This document shows, piece after piece, positions 1 to 5,934 of a stretch of 5,934 nucleotides of DNA; the stretch's first letter is position 1; the number at the start of each line of letters is the position of its first letter. Below the pieces are notes generated by a model that was not told where the DNA came from, did no database searches, and saw nothing but the letters and a program-made list of their open reading frames with translations. The stretch comes from Candidatus Hydrogenedentota bacterium. Lineage in GTDB: Bacteria > Hydrogenedentota > Hydrogenedentia > Hydrogenedentales > SLHB01. The position numbers and the translations under genes were made by a program. The stretch covers positions 1-5,934 of the forward strand of contig JAHDWY010000305.1 of assembly GCA_023384315.1 (NCBI GenBank), given 5' to 3'.

Positions 1-1
1 A

Positions 2-895
2 TTTGGTTTGGGGCAGATGGGTGAGAGTCTACTCATTCAAGCAGCAAAGATCGGCCACGTTGCCAACGGGAAACGGCTGGCTGTCACGGTTGTCGACCAT
101 TCGGCGGAGGCGAGAAGGCGGGGGCTATATGTCAGGTACCCCCAGTTGGACAAAGTCTGCGACATCGAGTTTGTCCAAGCCGAATGCGACGATTCACTTA
201 CGCTTCGCCGTATCGCCGAGATCGCGCAGGACCCCGCCGAAATCTGCAGCGTTGCCATATGCTTTGACAACGATTCGCGAAACGCGCAGTACGCACTGAG
301 CGTGCGACGTCATGTCGATCGAGATAGCGTACCGGTGTTCGTGCGGATAAACCAGGACTCCGGGCTCGCGGCTTTGTTCTCCCCGTCCACGAATGGGCAG
401 AACATGTACTGCTTCGGATCGATGCGTTCGTCGTGTTCTTGGGAAATGGTGGAGGGTGACGGGCTGGACAAGTTGGCCCGCCTGATCCACGAGGACTACG
501 TGGCCAAACAGCGGGAGCGCGGCGGCCAGAAGAGTCCATCAACGGAAGATTGGGATCGGCTATCGCCGGAACTGAGGGACTCCAACCGGCAACAGGCCGA
601 CCACATCCCCGTTAAGTTGCGCGCGCTTGGGTACCGGTTGCGAACGTTTGCAGACCTGGCGGGCTCGCCGGAAATTCCCGATGAGCAGGTGGAGACGCTC
701 GCGCGTATGGAGCACGCACGCTGGAACGCGGAGCGGTTTCTGGCGGGTTGGACGTTGGGAGAAAAAGACGTGGGCCGGCGGCAATCACCGTATCTCGTTC
801 CCTATGACGAACTGCCGGACGCCATCAAGGAGTACGATCGGAGCGCGGTCCGTAACATACCGCGGTTGGTAGTGGCGGGAATGCAGCAATCCTGA
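2..895 (+). CDS. TrkA-N/RCK-type NAD-binding and RyR domain protein, 5' end outside the window
   Basis: The frame is open at the left edge, giving 297 visible residues, so the true start is missing. The TTG at position 8 falls inside the conserved glycine loop and is not a plausible start. The first visible residues form a Rossmann loop (FGLGQMGES, GxGxxG), followed about 25 residues later by a strand ending in an acidic residue (VTVVD), the usual NAD(H) ribose contact of TrkA-N/RCK domains. The domain extends to about residue 125 (ICFDND and VPVFVRIN strands). A linker leads to a C-terminal RyR domain at about residues 184-290, with NRQQADHIPVKLRALGY, ARMEHARWNAERFLAGW and SPYLVPYDELPDAIKEYD. 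TrkA-N domains gate K+ channels and transporters; in RyR fusions they are often preceded by a two-helix ion channel, which would lie upstream here (inference). The gene is convergent with the AAA+/RyR gene and ends 7 bp from it. The domain calls are strong; the physiological role is unknown. Confidence 0.88.
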   Translation, partial: FGLGQMGESLLIQAAKIGHVANGKRLAVTVVDHSAEARRRGLYVRYPQLDKVCDIEFVQAECDDSLTLRRIAEIAQDPAEICSVAICFDNDSRNAQYALSVRRHVDRDSVPVFVRINQDSGLAALFSPSTNGQNMYCFGSMRSSCSWEMVEGDGLDKLARLIHEDYVAKQRERGGQKSPSTEDWDRLSPELRDSNRQQADHIPVKLRALGYRLRTFADLAGSPEIPDEQVETLARMEHARWNAERFLAGWTLGEKDVGRRQSPYLVPYDELPDAIKEYDRSAVRNIPRLVVAGMQQS

Positions 896-902
896 TTGCA
901 GA

Positions 903-3425
903 TCAGCTCAACCGATAGATCCGGAAACCTACGCTGGTCATCAAATCCGGAATGGCCCGAACGGTATTGCGATCAAATTCCTTCACCTTGTCATCCAGTG
1001 CCTCCCACGGTCCCAAATATGGACTGGTTTTCTTGAGCGGATTCCTGGGGCCTGGGGTATACCCTTCCTCCAGGCGTTCTCGTACCCACCGGTCGTGTTC
1101 CATTCGCGCCATTATCTCGATCTCTTTTTTCGAGAAGTTAATGGGGGAAACTGGTTGTTGAGTGAAAGGAGTGAAACTGCAGGAAATGGCTTTCAGCTTC
1201 TCCGGGATGTGGTCCGCTTGGCGCCGGTTGGCTTCCTTGTAGGTCTCCAGCAATTCATCCCACGGTTGCATGGCCTCGTCACTCTGTGGCCGGTTTCCGG
1301 CCTGATCTCGGACAAAGCGTTCATGAATTGCCTGTGCGAGCTGCTCCCGGACGGCGCCAAACGAAGCGTCCTGAAGCACCAATCGTTCGAAGATCTCCGG
1401 GTCCACATGGAGTCGTAATTGGTTTGCTGGAGGAAGCGCCGCCTGCTCGAAGGATAGGGCGTTCGACAAGGAACTCATATCCAGTATCGCTTCCATGGAG
1501 CGTATGCCGTGGCGGTAATCTGGCACGTGGATGAGTGCGCGCAGCACGCCCGGATCAACACGCGCATAATCTTCGTCGTCGACCAACTGAGGTGTGAGGC
1601 GTTCCAGGAGGGATCGAAGCAACATAGCGCGTCGAACGATAAACACCTTATCCTTCTCGTCGCGCGGATTTGGGCCGAGCACGTCCACGAAGCCGCGCAG
1701 GCGGCTCACGAAGTCGGTACCTTTAGCATCGCGGAACCACCCCGCACTTTCGGCCGTTCCTGGGACCCCATCCGCGGAGAATGCCTCGAACGAGTCGCGA
1801 GTGCCTCCGGCGAACACAAAGATGGATTTGCCAATGGGGTGAATCGATTCGCCGTCCCTGAACCGACCGTCTTGCATGGGCGCGAGGAAGTACTTCAGCC
1901 ACCCCAGTTTCCCGCCATAGGCGGAATCGAACTCGTCGAAAAACACTAACGGAATTTGCCCTTCGAGAACGGAATCTCGGACTTTGTGCAGGGCGTCGAT
2001 GAGATCGTCCGGGGAATCGAATTGAGAGACATTGAACTCAATCATCCGGACCTTGCCCGGTGCCACCGTTTCTGCGACTTCCGCGACCCCAAAAGACTTC
2101 CCAGCACCGGGAGGCCCAAATACCGCAATGCAAAGAGGGCGCTTGGTTTTTTCGCGGCTTACATACTCCCGCATCAGATTCTGAATCGCGCGAAAGTGCT
2201 CAATCTCGGCCCGGTCGACCGTATGCAGATGGCGGAACCGGCCGGACGGTACCTCGCCGAGCGACCTCTCCACGCCTTGGCGAACGATTCGGAAGGCTAT
2301 TTCCTCCAATCGTTTCTCGCTGAGTTGGTCCAGTATCCGCCAGAAATCCGGATCGGCGTCCTTTCCGGACTTGGTAAGGCTGATTTCCACACAACCGAGA
2401 CGGGTTTTGTCCGAGTCGGCCGGTGAAAAGATCTCCGGAATGGGATAACGGGGGGCCGCGTTCTCGACTTTGAATCCGGTACGGAGCAAAGCGCGCGCAC
2501 CACGAATTCCGGCGTGAATCCCACTTGTCAGTTCTTCGAAATTACCGGTCCGGTCTATCGCAGCGGCGAGCGATGCGACCAAGGCATAGGTCAATCCCGG
2601 CATGGTGCCGGGCATTGTTTCCGCAAAGCCGTCTTCCACGGAGGACGGATCAAAACACAGTTGGGACAGCGACGTCTTTCCGGTGTTTCGCGTGTATATG
2701 GCGGCGTCAATGCCAAATCGCACAATCACATGACCGCATCGACGAAGCGGACGAAGCAATACGTTGTTCTCCAACTGCCAGACGAGATCTTTCGACGTAC
2801 GCTCCCAGGATAGGCGCTTGCTGATCTGCACGCCTACCGTCCGTAGATCGTCCGCGCTCAAGACGAGCAGCAGATTGTCGCGGTACGACTTGGCAAGGAA
2901 GTCCCACAATTGCCCCTTCATGAGTGGACGACACATGTTGAGGATAATCGGGGATCTTTTCGGCAAAGTGCGTAAGGCAGCTTGCCATGCAGACGGCTCG
3001 TACCGGAATCCATTGCCCGGGTCGTCCAGCACGAGGAGCGAGACGTCTTTAGCGCTTGCGATACACGGTAGCAGTGGCGCATTTTCGGAGCCGGAGAATC
3101 CCGCGTACCGTCGAAGCCGCAATGTGGTTTCTTTGCTGCCGAGAGTCCTTGGGAAGGTGCCGAGTTTCAGGTGGGATTGGAGGATACGGTCGTGCTGCGG
3201 CTTGTCGAGGTCGACACCGTCCAAGCCGACAACCTCACCGTCACACGCTGCTTGAATGAACTCCGCCAACAACAACGCGCCACCGGGGTGCATGTGGAGA
3301 TATGTCTCCGGATAGAGACGCCAGTTCGATACCGTTTCGCTCAGCGTCCGTTTGCGGGAGGGCGTCGATACCTCCAGAACGTCCGCGCAGACATCACCAA
3401 GCACTGCGATCTTCTTCACGCCCAT
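903..3425 (-). CDS. PfkB-like / AAA+ ATPase / RyR three-domain fusion protein
   Basis: This encodes 840 residues from the ATG at 3425. A TTG at 3446 would add seven residues but has no good ribosome site; the ATG follows a G-rich stretch and immediately precedes the first domain strand. Residues 3 to about 295 resemble the ribokinase/PfkB fold: IAVLGDVCAD with G10/D11/D15, a GG pair at 48-49, LLVLDDPG, and VIVRFGIDAAIY near 234. The usual catalytic GAGD motif is not visible; the matching region reads MPGTMPGLTYA. A linker leads to a AAA+ module at about 405-650: Walker A GPPGAGKS at 437-444, Walker B VFFDEFD with D497/E498, a sensor-1 strand FVFAGGT, candidate arginine fingers in DFVSRLR (R575, R577), and sensor 2 HGIRS (R642). 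Residues 722-830 are an RyR domain (NRRQADHIPEKLKA, ARMEHDRWVRERLEEGY, SPYLGPWEALDDKVKEFD). No signal peptide or membrane helix is seen, so it is probably cytoplasmic. It is likely an oligomeric ATPase that couples ligand sensing to a partner. The AAA+ and RyR calls are firm; PfkB is moderate. Confidence 0.9.
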   Translation of the reverse strand: MGVKKIAVLGDVCADVLEVSTPSRKRTLSETVSNWRLYPETYLHMHPGGALLLAEFIQAACDGEVVGLDGVDLDKPQHDRILQSHLKLGTFPRTLGSKETTLRLRRYAGFSGSENAPLLPCIASAKDVSLLVLDDPGNGFRYEPSAWQAALRTLPKRSPIILNMCRPLMKGQLWDFLAKSYRDNLLLVLSADDLRTVGVQISKRLSWERTSKDLVWQLENNVLLRPLRRCGHVIVRFGIDAAIYTRNTGKTSLSQLCFDPSSVEDGFAETMPGTMPGLTYALVASLAAAIDRTGNFEELTSGIHAGIRGARALLRTGFKVENAAPRYPIPEIFSPADSDKTRLGCVEISLTKSGKDADPDFWRILDQLSEKRLEEIAFRIVRQGVERSLGEVPSGRFRHLHTVDRAEIEHFRAIQNLMREYVSREKTKRPLCIAVFGPPGAGKSFGVAEVAETVAPGKVRMIEFNVSQFDSPDDLIDALHKVRDSVLEGQIPLVFFDEFDSAYGGKLGWLKYFLAPMQDGRFRDGESIHPIGKSIFVFAGGTRDSFEAFSADGVPGTAESAGWFRDAKGTDFVSRLRGFVDVLGPNPRDEKDKVFIVRRAMLLRSLLERLTPQLVDDEDYARVDPGVLRALIHVPDYRHGIRSMEAILDMSSLSNALSFEQAALPPANQLRLHVDPEIFERLVLQDASFGAVREQLAQAIHERFVRDQAGNRPQSDEAMQPWDELLETYKEANRRQADHIPEKLKAISCSFTPFTQQPVSPINFSKKEIEIMARMEHDRWVRERLEEGYTPGPRNPLKKTSPYLGPWEALDDKVKEFDRNTVRAIPDLMTSVGFRIYRLS

Positions 3426-3507
3426 GACGAATCCCCACCGTCCCAAAACGCTGTTCGTGACCCCGGTCGGCCATTATAGCATCTCGAAATCGAATTTCGC
3501 CGGACAT
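3394..3507 (-). CDS. Possible 37-residue leader ORF overlapping the AAA+/RyR start
   Basis: An ATG at 3507 is preceded nine bases upstream by AAGGAG (3517-3522), the best Shine-Dalgarno sequence in the window. The frame runs 37 codons (MSGEIRFRDAIM to EEDRSAW) and stops at 3394, inside the start of the AAA+/RyR gene and in a different frame. Its termination 31 bases beyond that gene's ATG could couple translation on a transcript coming from the SLOG gene. The extended -10 element lies within it, so the ORF would be absent from the shorter transcript. The peptide resembles nothing I know and is rich in charged residues; it may be a chance ORF. Confidence 0.22.
   Translation of the reverse strand: MSGEIRFRDAIMADRGHEQRFGTVGIRHGREEDRSAW
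3473..3481 (-). promoter_or_regulatory. Extended -10 promoter element for the AAA+/RyR gene
   Basis: On the minus strand the sequence reads TGCTATAAT, a perfect TATAAT preceded by the TGn of an extended -10 promoter. No convincing -35 is present (GGCGAA at a 17-bp spacing), which extended -10 promoters do not require. Transcription would begin near 3466, giving a leader of about 40 bases before the ATG at 3425. This would let the AAA+/RyR gene be expressed separately from the upstream SLOG gene. The match to the consensus is visible; activity is inferred, and a chance occurrence cannot be excluded. Confidence 0.5.
3485..3499. promoter_or_regulatory. Perfect inverted repeat, possible operator
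   Basis: CGAAAT (3485-3490) and ATTTCG (3494-3499) form a perfect 6-bp inverted repeat around CGA. It ends four bases upstream of the extended -10 element and overlaps the expected -35 region (about -20 to -34 from the inferred start). This is where a dimeric repressor would block polymerase. It is AT-richer than its surroundings. No regulator gene is in the window, so the operator role is inference. Confidence 0.35.
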
Positions 3508-3556
3508 TCCGCTCGACTCCTTCGCTGCGGCGCGATAGCCGCCCAGAATACGCGGG

Positions 3557-5434
3557 CTACGCAGGCAAAGTCGGTCCACGGAAGGCCAGCGAAGCGGCCC
3601 ATTCCTGGTTTTCGGTGGCCATGATCTCGTAGGCCGTGCGGACCTGGCGCCGAATTTCTTCTGGAGTCGCGGCATTCTTGAGACCCTCAGCGACGTTCTG
3701 GAGCTGGCGGCCCATGCGTTCGGAACGGCTGGCCATGCGGTGCCAATCGTGCAGGGAGTCGATGGCGTGCAAGGTTGCGCCCCAGAGGGGAAGCAGCACG
3801 GTCGTCGCAAATAGGAGCGCCGTGACGGTGGAGACGCCGTGGTGGTCTCCGTGGGAACCGTGACCCACGCCGATGGCGTGCAACAGCGCTGCCAACAGCG
3901 TCGCGGTGAACAACCCCGCCCCGATCCAGTGGGTGCGTTTTGGCGGCCCTACCTTCCGTTCCGCATTGTCGATGTGGTACTTCGCCTGGGCGCTGACCCA
4001 GTTTGCGTAAATGAAATCGCGGAGTGCGATCCATTCCGCACCGCTCTGAGGGGGCCGAGTCGACGGCGGTTCCAGATTCGCACAAGCCAGCGTCACCCAG
4101 TCCGCGGGCCGGCTATAGAATGCCAGCGATGCAGCCGCCCGCGCGTCGCCTGGCGCGGAGTCTTCGCCAAGAAGGTCGAGATACATCCGGCCGCGCAAGC
4201 GCTCGGCAAAGTGGCGGTCGTGCAGCCACTTTTCGTGCCAGATTTCCTTCCGGGAGATGCGCAAGATAAGGAGGACCGCGAGCATCGCGGCGACTTCCAG
4301 TGCGACGAGTCCGTACCAGGCGGGAAAGAACAGGACTTGGATTACGGAGACGGTGACACCGAACGCGGCGAGTTGGTACAGCCCCTTCGCGCTACGGAGG
4401 TGAAGCGATTGGTAGCGCAGGGCGAGTTGATCGGCACGACAGTACTGGGCCAGCGCTGTCCAGGTCCCTTCGCCGAGCGCCGTTTCGGGCAGGTTGCTTT
4501 TCCGAGCCGCCTCCAGCATCGTAGCGCGCTTTTCCGCAAACTTTTCCGCCACTGCGTCCCTGCCGACCGCCATGTCCCGGTTGTACGCCGAAATCTGGTG
4601 AAAGCCAAGGCTCAACGCCTTGGCCAAGGCGGGGACTTCGGCGGTCGTCCACGGGAGCGGTTCTGCCGACTCGCGTTCGATCTCGCTGCGCGGCACGAGC
4701 CGTTTCACCGGCGACTCCGGGTTCTTTGCATCGATCCATAGCGTCAACCGGCCATGTTCCAAGGCATGCTGGACGATGTCCCCTGTGCCGCCTTCGCCCT
4801 TCGCCGGTTCGCCATCCCAGATTGCGATCAGGATGTCGCACCCGTGAACCACCGCTTCCCCTGCTTCGCGGTACAGGCGGTTACGGGTCGCTTTCGTACC
4901 GTCGACCGCGCCGACCACGCGCGCGCCGGGATCGCGGGCAAGCAATCGATGAAACGTGTCGAGATGCTCCTGGCTCGCGAAATCCGTGCCGAAATCTTCG
5001 GCGTCAAACGGAAGAATTGCCCGCAGGCGTGAGTCCGGCCGGGCCAGCACCGCCTCCGCCACGATGGCATCCGCCCCCTGCGCCAGCGCCGAAACCGCGC
5101 ACCACCGCAACGGCGTCCGCATGGACGGCTCCACCAGGGCCGGAGACGGCGGAATCGCCCGCCATACCGTCCGTAACGCCGCCAGCAACGCCCGGTCAAA
5201 CCGTTTGCTCCACGTCTGCCCGCCGGCTTCCTCCCCGTGCGGCTGCGCCGCCGCAGACTCCAGGACGTGTTGGATGTGGTCCAACGACCTATCCACCGCC
5301 CGGCGCACTGCATCTAGGTCCGCAAGCTTCCGGTGGCCGGTTACACCGATCCGAAGTTCATATGGAATTGCGTTGGGTAAAAGCGCGAAAGAGGATAAAT
5401 CAGTCGCCTTGCTGTCCCCGGATTCCACAGCCAT
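3557..5434 (-). CDS. SLOG-domain membrane protein with two transmembrane hairpins (SLATT-like)
   Basis: This encodes 625 residues. The ATG at 5434 has a GAGGG ribosome site six bases upstream. Residues 25-235 look like a SLOG (LOG/DprA-type) Rossmann domain: strand and loop RIGVTGHRKL at 28-37, VSALAQGADAIVAEAVL at 114-130, RAILPFDAEDF at 138-148, a CDILIAIWDG strand at 199-208 and a glycine loop GEGGTGD at 213-219. Such domains bind nucleotides or nucleotide-derived ligands. Two hydrophobic hairpins follow: about 352-370 with 373-392, and about 503-522 with 535-555. A charged region of about 110 residues separates them, containing WVSAQAKYHIDNAERK before the second hairpin. This matches SLOG sensors fused to SLATT-type membrane effectors, which are proposed to perturb the membrane when their ligand is bound. 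The loop between helices 3 and 4 is histidine-rich. The gene lies upstream of the AAA+/RyR gene on the same strand, so the two may be co-transcribed. The SLOG and membrane calls are good; the SLATT assignment and the effector role are inference. Confidence 0.85.
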   Translation of the reverse strand: MAVESGDSKATDLSSFALLPNAIPYELRIGVTGHRKLADLDAVRRAVDRSLDHIQHVLESAAAQPHGEEAGGQTWSKRFDRALLAALRTVWRAIPPSPALVEPSMRTPLRWCAVSALAQGADAIVAEAVLARPDSRLRAILPFDAEDFGTDFASQEHLDTFHRLLARDPGARVVGAVDGTKATRNRLYREAGEAVVHGCDILIAIWDGEPAKGEGGTGDIVQHALEHGRLTLWIDAKNPESPVKRLVPRSEIERESAEPLPWTTAEVPALAKALSLGFHQISAYNRDMAVGRDAVAEKFAEKRATMLEAARKSNLPETALGEGTWTALAQYCRADQLALRYQSLHLRSAKGLYQLAAFGVTVSVIQVLFFPAWYGLVALEVAAMLAVLLILRISRKEIWHEKWLHDRHFAERLRGRMYLDLLGEDSAPGDARAAASLAFYSRPADWVTLACANLEPPSTRPPQSGAEWIALRDFIYANWVSAQAKYHIDNAERKVGPPKRTHWIGAGLFTATLLAALLHAIGVGHGSHGDHHGVSTVTALLFATTVLLPLWGATLHAIDSLHDWHRMASRSERMGRQLQNVAEGLKNAATPEEIRRQVRTAYEIMATENQEWAASLAFRGPTLPA

Positions 5435-5457
5435 CTCGATCCCTCACACTTGTCGAG
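5435..5457 (-). promoter_or_regulatory. Ribosome binding site in a potential hairpin loop before the SLOG gene
   Basis: On the transcript CUCGA (5457-5453) can pair with UCGAG (5439-5435), directly against the ATG, leaving a 13-base loop that contains the GAGGG ribosome site (5445-5441). The ribosome site supports the start at 5434. Whether the short 5-bp stem has any regulatory effect is uncertain. Confidence 0.3.
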
Positions 5458-5530
5458 CCGCAGTCGCGACACCCACCCCACGTCGAGGCAATGGTATGGA
5501 CTGCGGGTCAAGTAGTGCAAATAAGAATTG

Positions 5531-5554
5531 TTTGGAGTTCCGCCTTTAGGCGGC
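5531..5554. repeat. REP-like palindromic element next to the RAYT gene
   Basis: A perfect 5-bp inverted repeat, CCGCC (5540-5544) and GGCGG (5549-5553), encloses a TTTA loop. It is preceded on the plus strand by GGAG (5534-5537), two bases before the stem. REP elements cut by RAYT enzymes typically carry a GTAG/GGAG-type tetranucleotide 5' of the hairpin foot, so the arrangement fits. It lies about 25 bp beyond the transposase stop. Read on the minus strand it translates as PPKGGTPN, a string I recall from spurious ORFs in Planctomycetes-like and other genomes that carry this repeat in many copies. There is no T-run on either side, so it is not a good intrinsic terminator. Only one copy is in the window, so its repetitive nature is inferred. 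Confidence 0.6.
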
Positions 5555-5577
5555 TCGGGTCGCACGAATGCTCCACA

Positions 5578-5934
5578 CTACATCTCCGCGTCATCCCATC
5601 CCTTGCCGTAATCGCCGAGCGGGTATTCGCGCCAGGTTCGCTTAGCCTCTTCAGGATCGGTCTGCGCGAGATACTCCCGCGCGCTACTCCACGGCCAGTC
5701 TGTCCAGCGCTCAACGTAGTGGTGATGTACCGGGTTGTGATGAACGTAATTCAGCGTGGCCCAATAGTGCCGATCCGAACGCATCGCGCGCTCGACAGCG
5801 CGGAAGAAGACTTTGCGCCCGCGCGAATTCTCCTCGCCGTTCCAGGCGTACGAGGTACGCCCGTGCCGCTTTCCCAACTGACGCAACAGACCGAGTATGT
5901 CAGCGGCTTCGACCAGCGCGTGATCCTGATTCGG
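5578..5934 (-). CDS. REP-associated tyrosine transposase (RAYT, Y1_Tnp family), N-terminus outside the window
   Basis: The frame is open to the right edge; 118 C-terminal residues are visible and end at a TAG. A TTG near 5886 is internal, because coding similarity continues upstream of it to the edge. Recognisable family signatures are GRTSYAWNGEEN, RGRKVFFRAVERAMRS, NYVHHNPVHHHYVERW and DWPWSSAREYL, with a DYGKGWDD C-terminus, typical of one branch of IS200-like/RAYT proteins. These HUH single-strand nucleases act on REP hairpins and are usually single-copy domesticated transposases without terminal repeats. The visible N-terminal end reads PNQDHALVE where many relatives have PNHYHLLV, so the first histidine of the HUH motif appears to be glutamine and the intervening residue aspartate. 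The catalytic tyrosine is probably the one in NYVHHNP, 58 residues after the remaining histidine (inference from family spacing). A REP-like hairpin lies just 3' of the stop. The gene is probably unrelated in function to the SLOG/AAA+ genes. Confidence 0.85.
   Translation of the reverse strand, partial: PNQDHALVEAADILGLLRQLGKRHGRTSYAWNGEENSRGRKVFFRAVERAMRSDRHYWATLNYVHHNPVHHHYVERWTDWPWSSAREYLAQTDPEEAKRTWREYPLGDYGKGWDDAEM

Noticed and set aside
1509..2426. Two plus-strand ORFs of about 150 codons opposite the AAA+ gene
   Set aside because: They lie antisense to conserved Walker A/B coding sequence and show no domain or proper ribosome site.
3527..3542. GCGGC/GCCGC inverted repeat just after the SLOG gene, as a terminator
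   Set aside because: Five-base stem with no T-run on either strand, so not a convincing intrinsic terminator.
3839..4741. Plus-strand 300-codon ORF opposite the SLOG gene
   Set aside because: Antisense shadow of a well-supported gene in GC-rich DNA; its translation shows no recognisable domain.
5463..5470. 8-bp palindrome GTCGCGAC upstream of the SLOG gene
   Set aside because: Short GC-rich palindromes are expected by chance here; no associated promoter or second copy.
5491..5520. Possible SLOG-gene promoter, TTGCAC and TACCAT with an 18-bp spacer on the minus strand
   Set aside because: Only 3 of 6 and 4 of 6 consensus matches; a nearby TTGACC (5506-5511) has no matching -10. Too weak to annotate.
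5341..5565. Minus-strand ORF beginning MRPEPPKGGTPN
   Set aside because: It is generated by translating the REP-like repeat and then the start of the SLOG gene in another frame; no ribosome site or family similarity.

Overview
This is a compact, fairly GC-rich bacterial window with four protein genes and almost no non-coding DNA. Two genes run off the edges. No RNA gene or CRISPR array was seen. Taxonomy is uncertain. A REP-like repeat that reads PPKGGTPN in one frame, a RAYT-type transposase and large signalling ATPases would suit a Planctomycetes/PVC or Hydrogenedentes-like environmental genome, but this is an impression from memory, not a demonstrated assignment.

Layout, left to right: (1) 2-895, plus strand, the C-terminal part of a protein with a TrkA-N/RCK-type Rossmann domain followed by a ryanodine-receptor (RyR) domain; its N-terminus, possibly a membrane channel domain, lies outside the window. 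(2) 903-3425, minus strand, an 840-residue fusion of a ribokinase/PfkB-like domain, a AAA+ ATPase and a C-terminal RyR domain, convergent with gene 1 and only 7 bp from it. (3) 3557-5434, minus strand, a 625-residue protein with an N-terminal SLOG-type Rossmann domain and two transmembrane hairpins (SLATT-like logic). It lies upstream of gene 2 on the same strand. The 131-bp gap between them holds an extended -10 promoter, a perfect inverted repeat and a possible leader ORF. (4) 5578-5934, minus strand, the C-terminal part of a REP-associated tyrosine transposase, with a REP-like hairpin just 3' of it.

How they may work together (inference): SLOG, TrkA-N and PfkB-like domains all bind nucleotides or nucleotide-like ligands. 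RyR domains recur in prokaryotic signalling and conflict proteins. Two gene products appear membrane-linked: the SLOG protein through four predicted helices, and possibly the TrkA-N protein through an unseen channel domain. The set resembles the nucleotide-centred sensor-effector systems described by Burroughs, Aravind and colleagues. A likely model is a ligand-gated membrane effector module whose AAA+ component senses or remodels partners through the shared RyR domain. Defence, stress signalling or ion homeostasis are all possible; the sequence alone does not decide.
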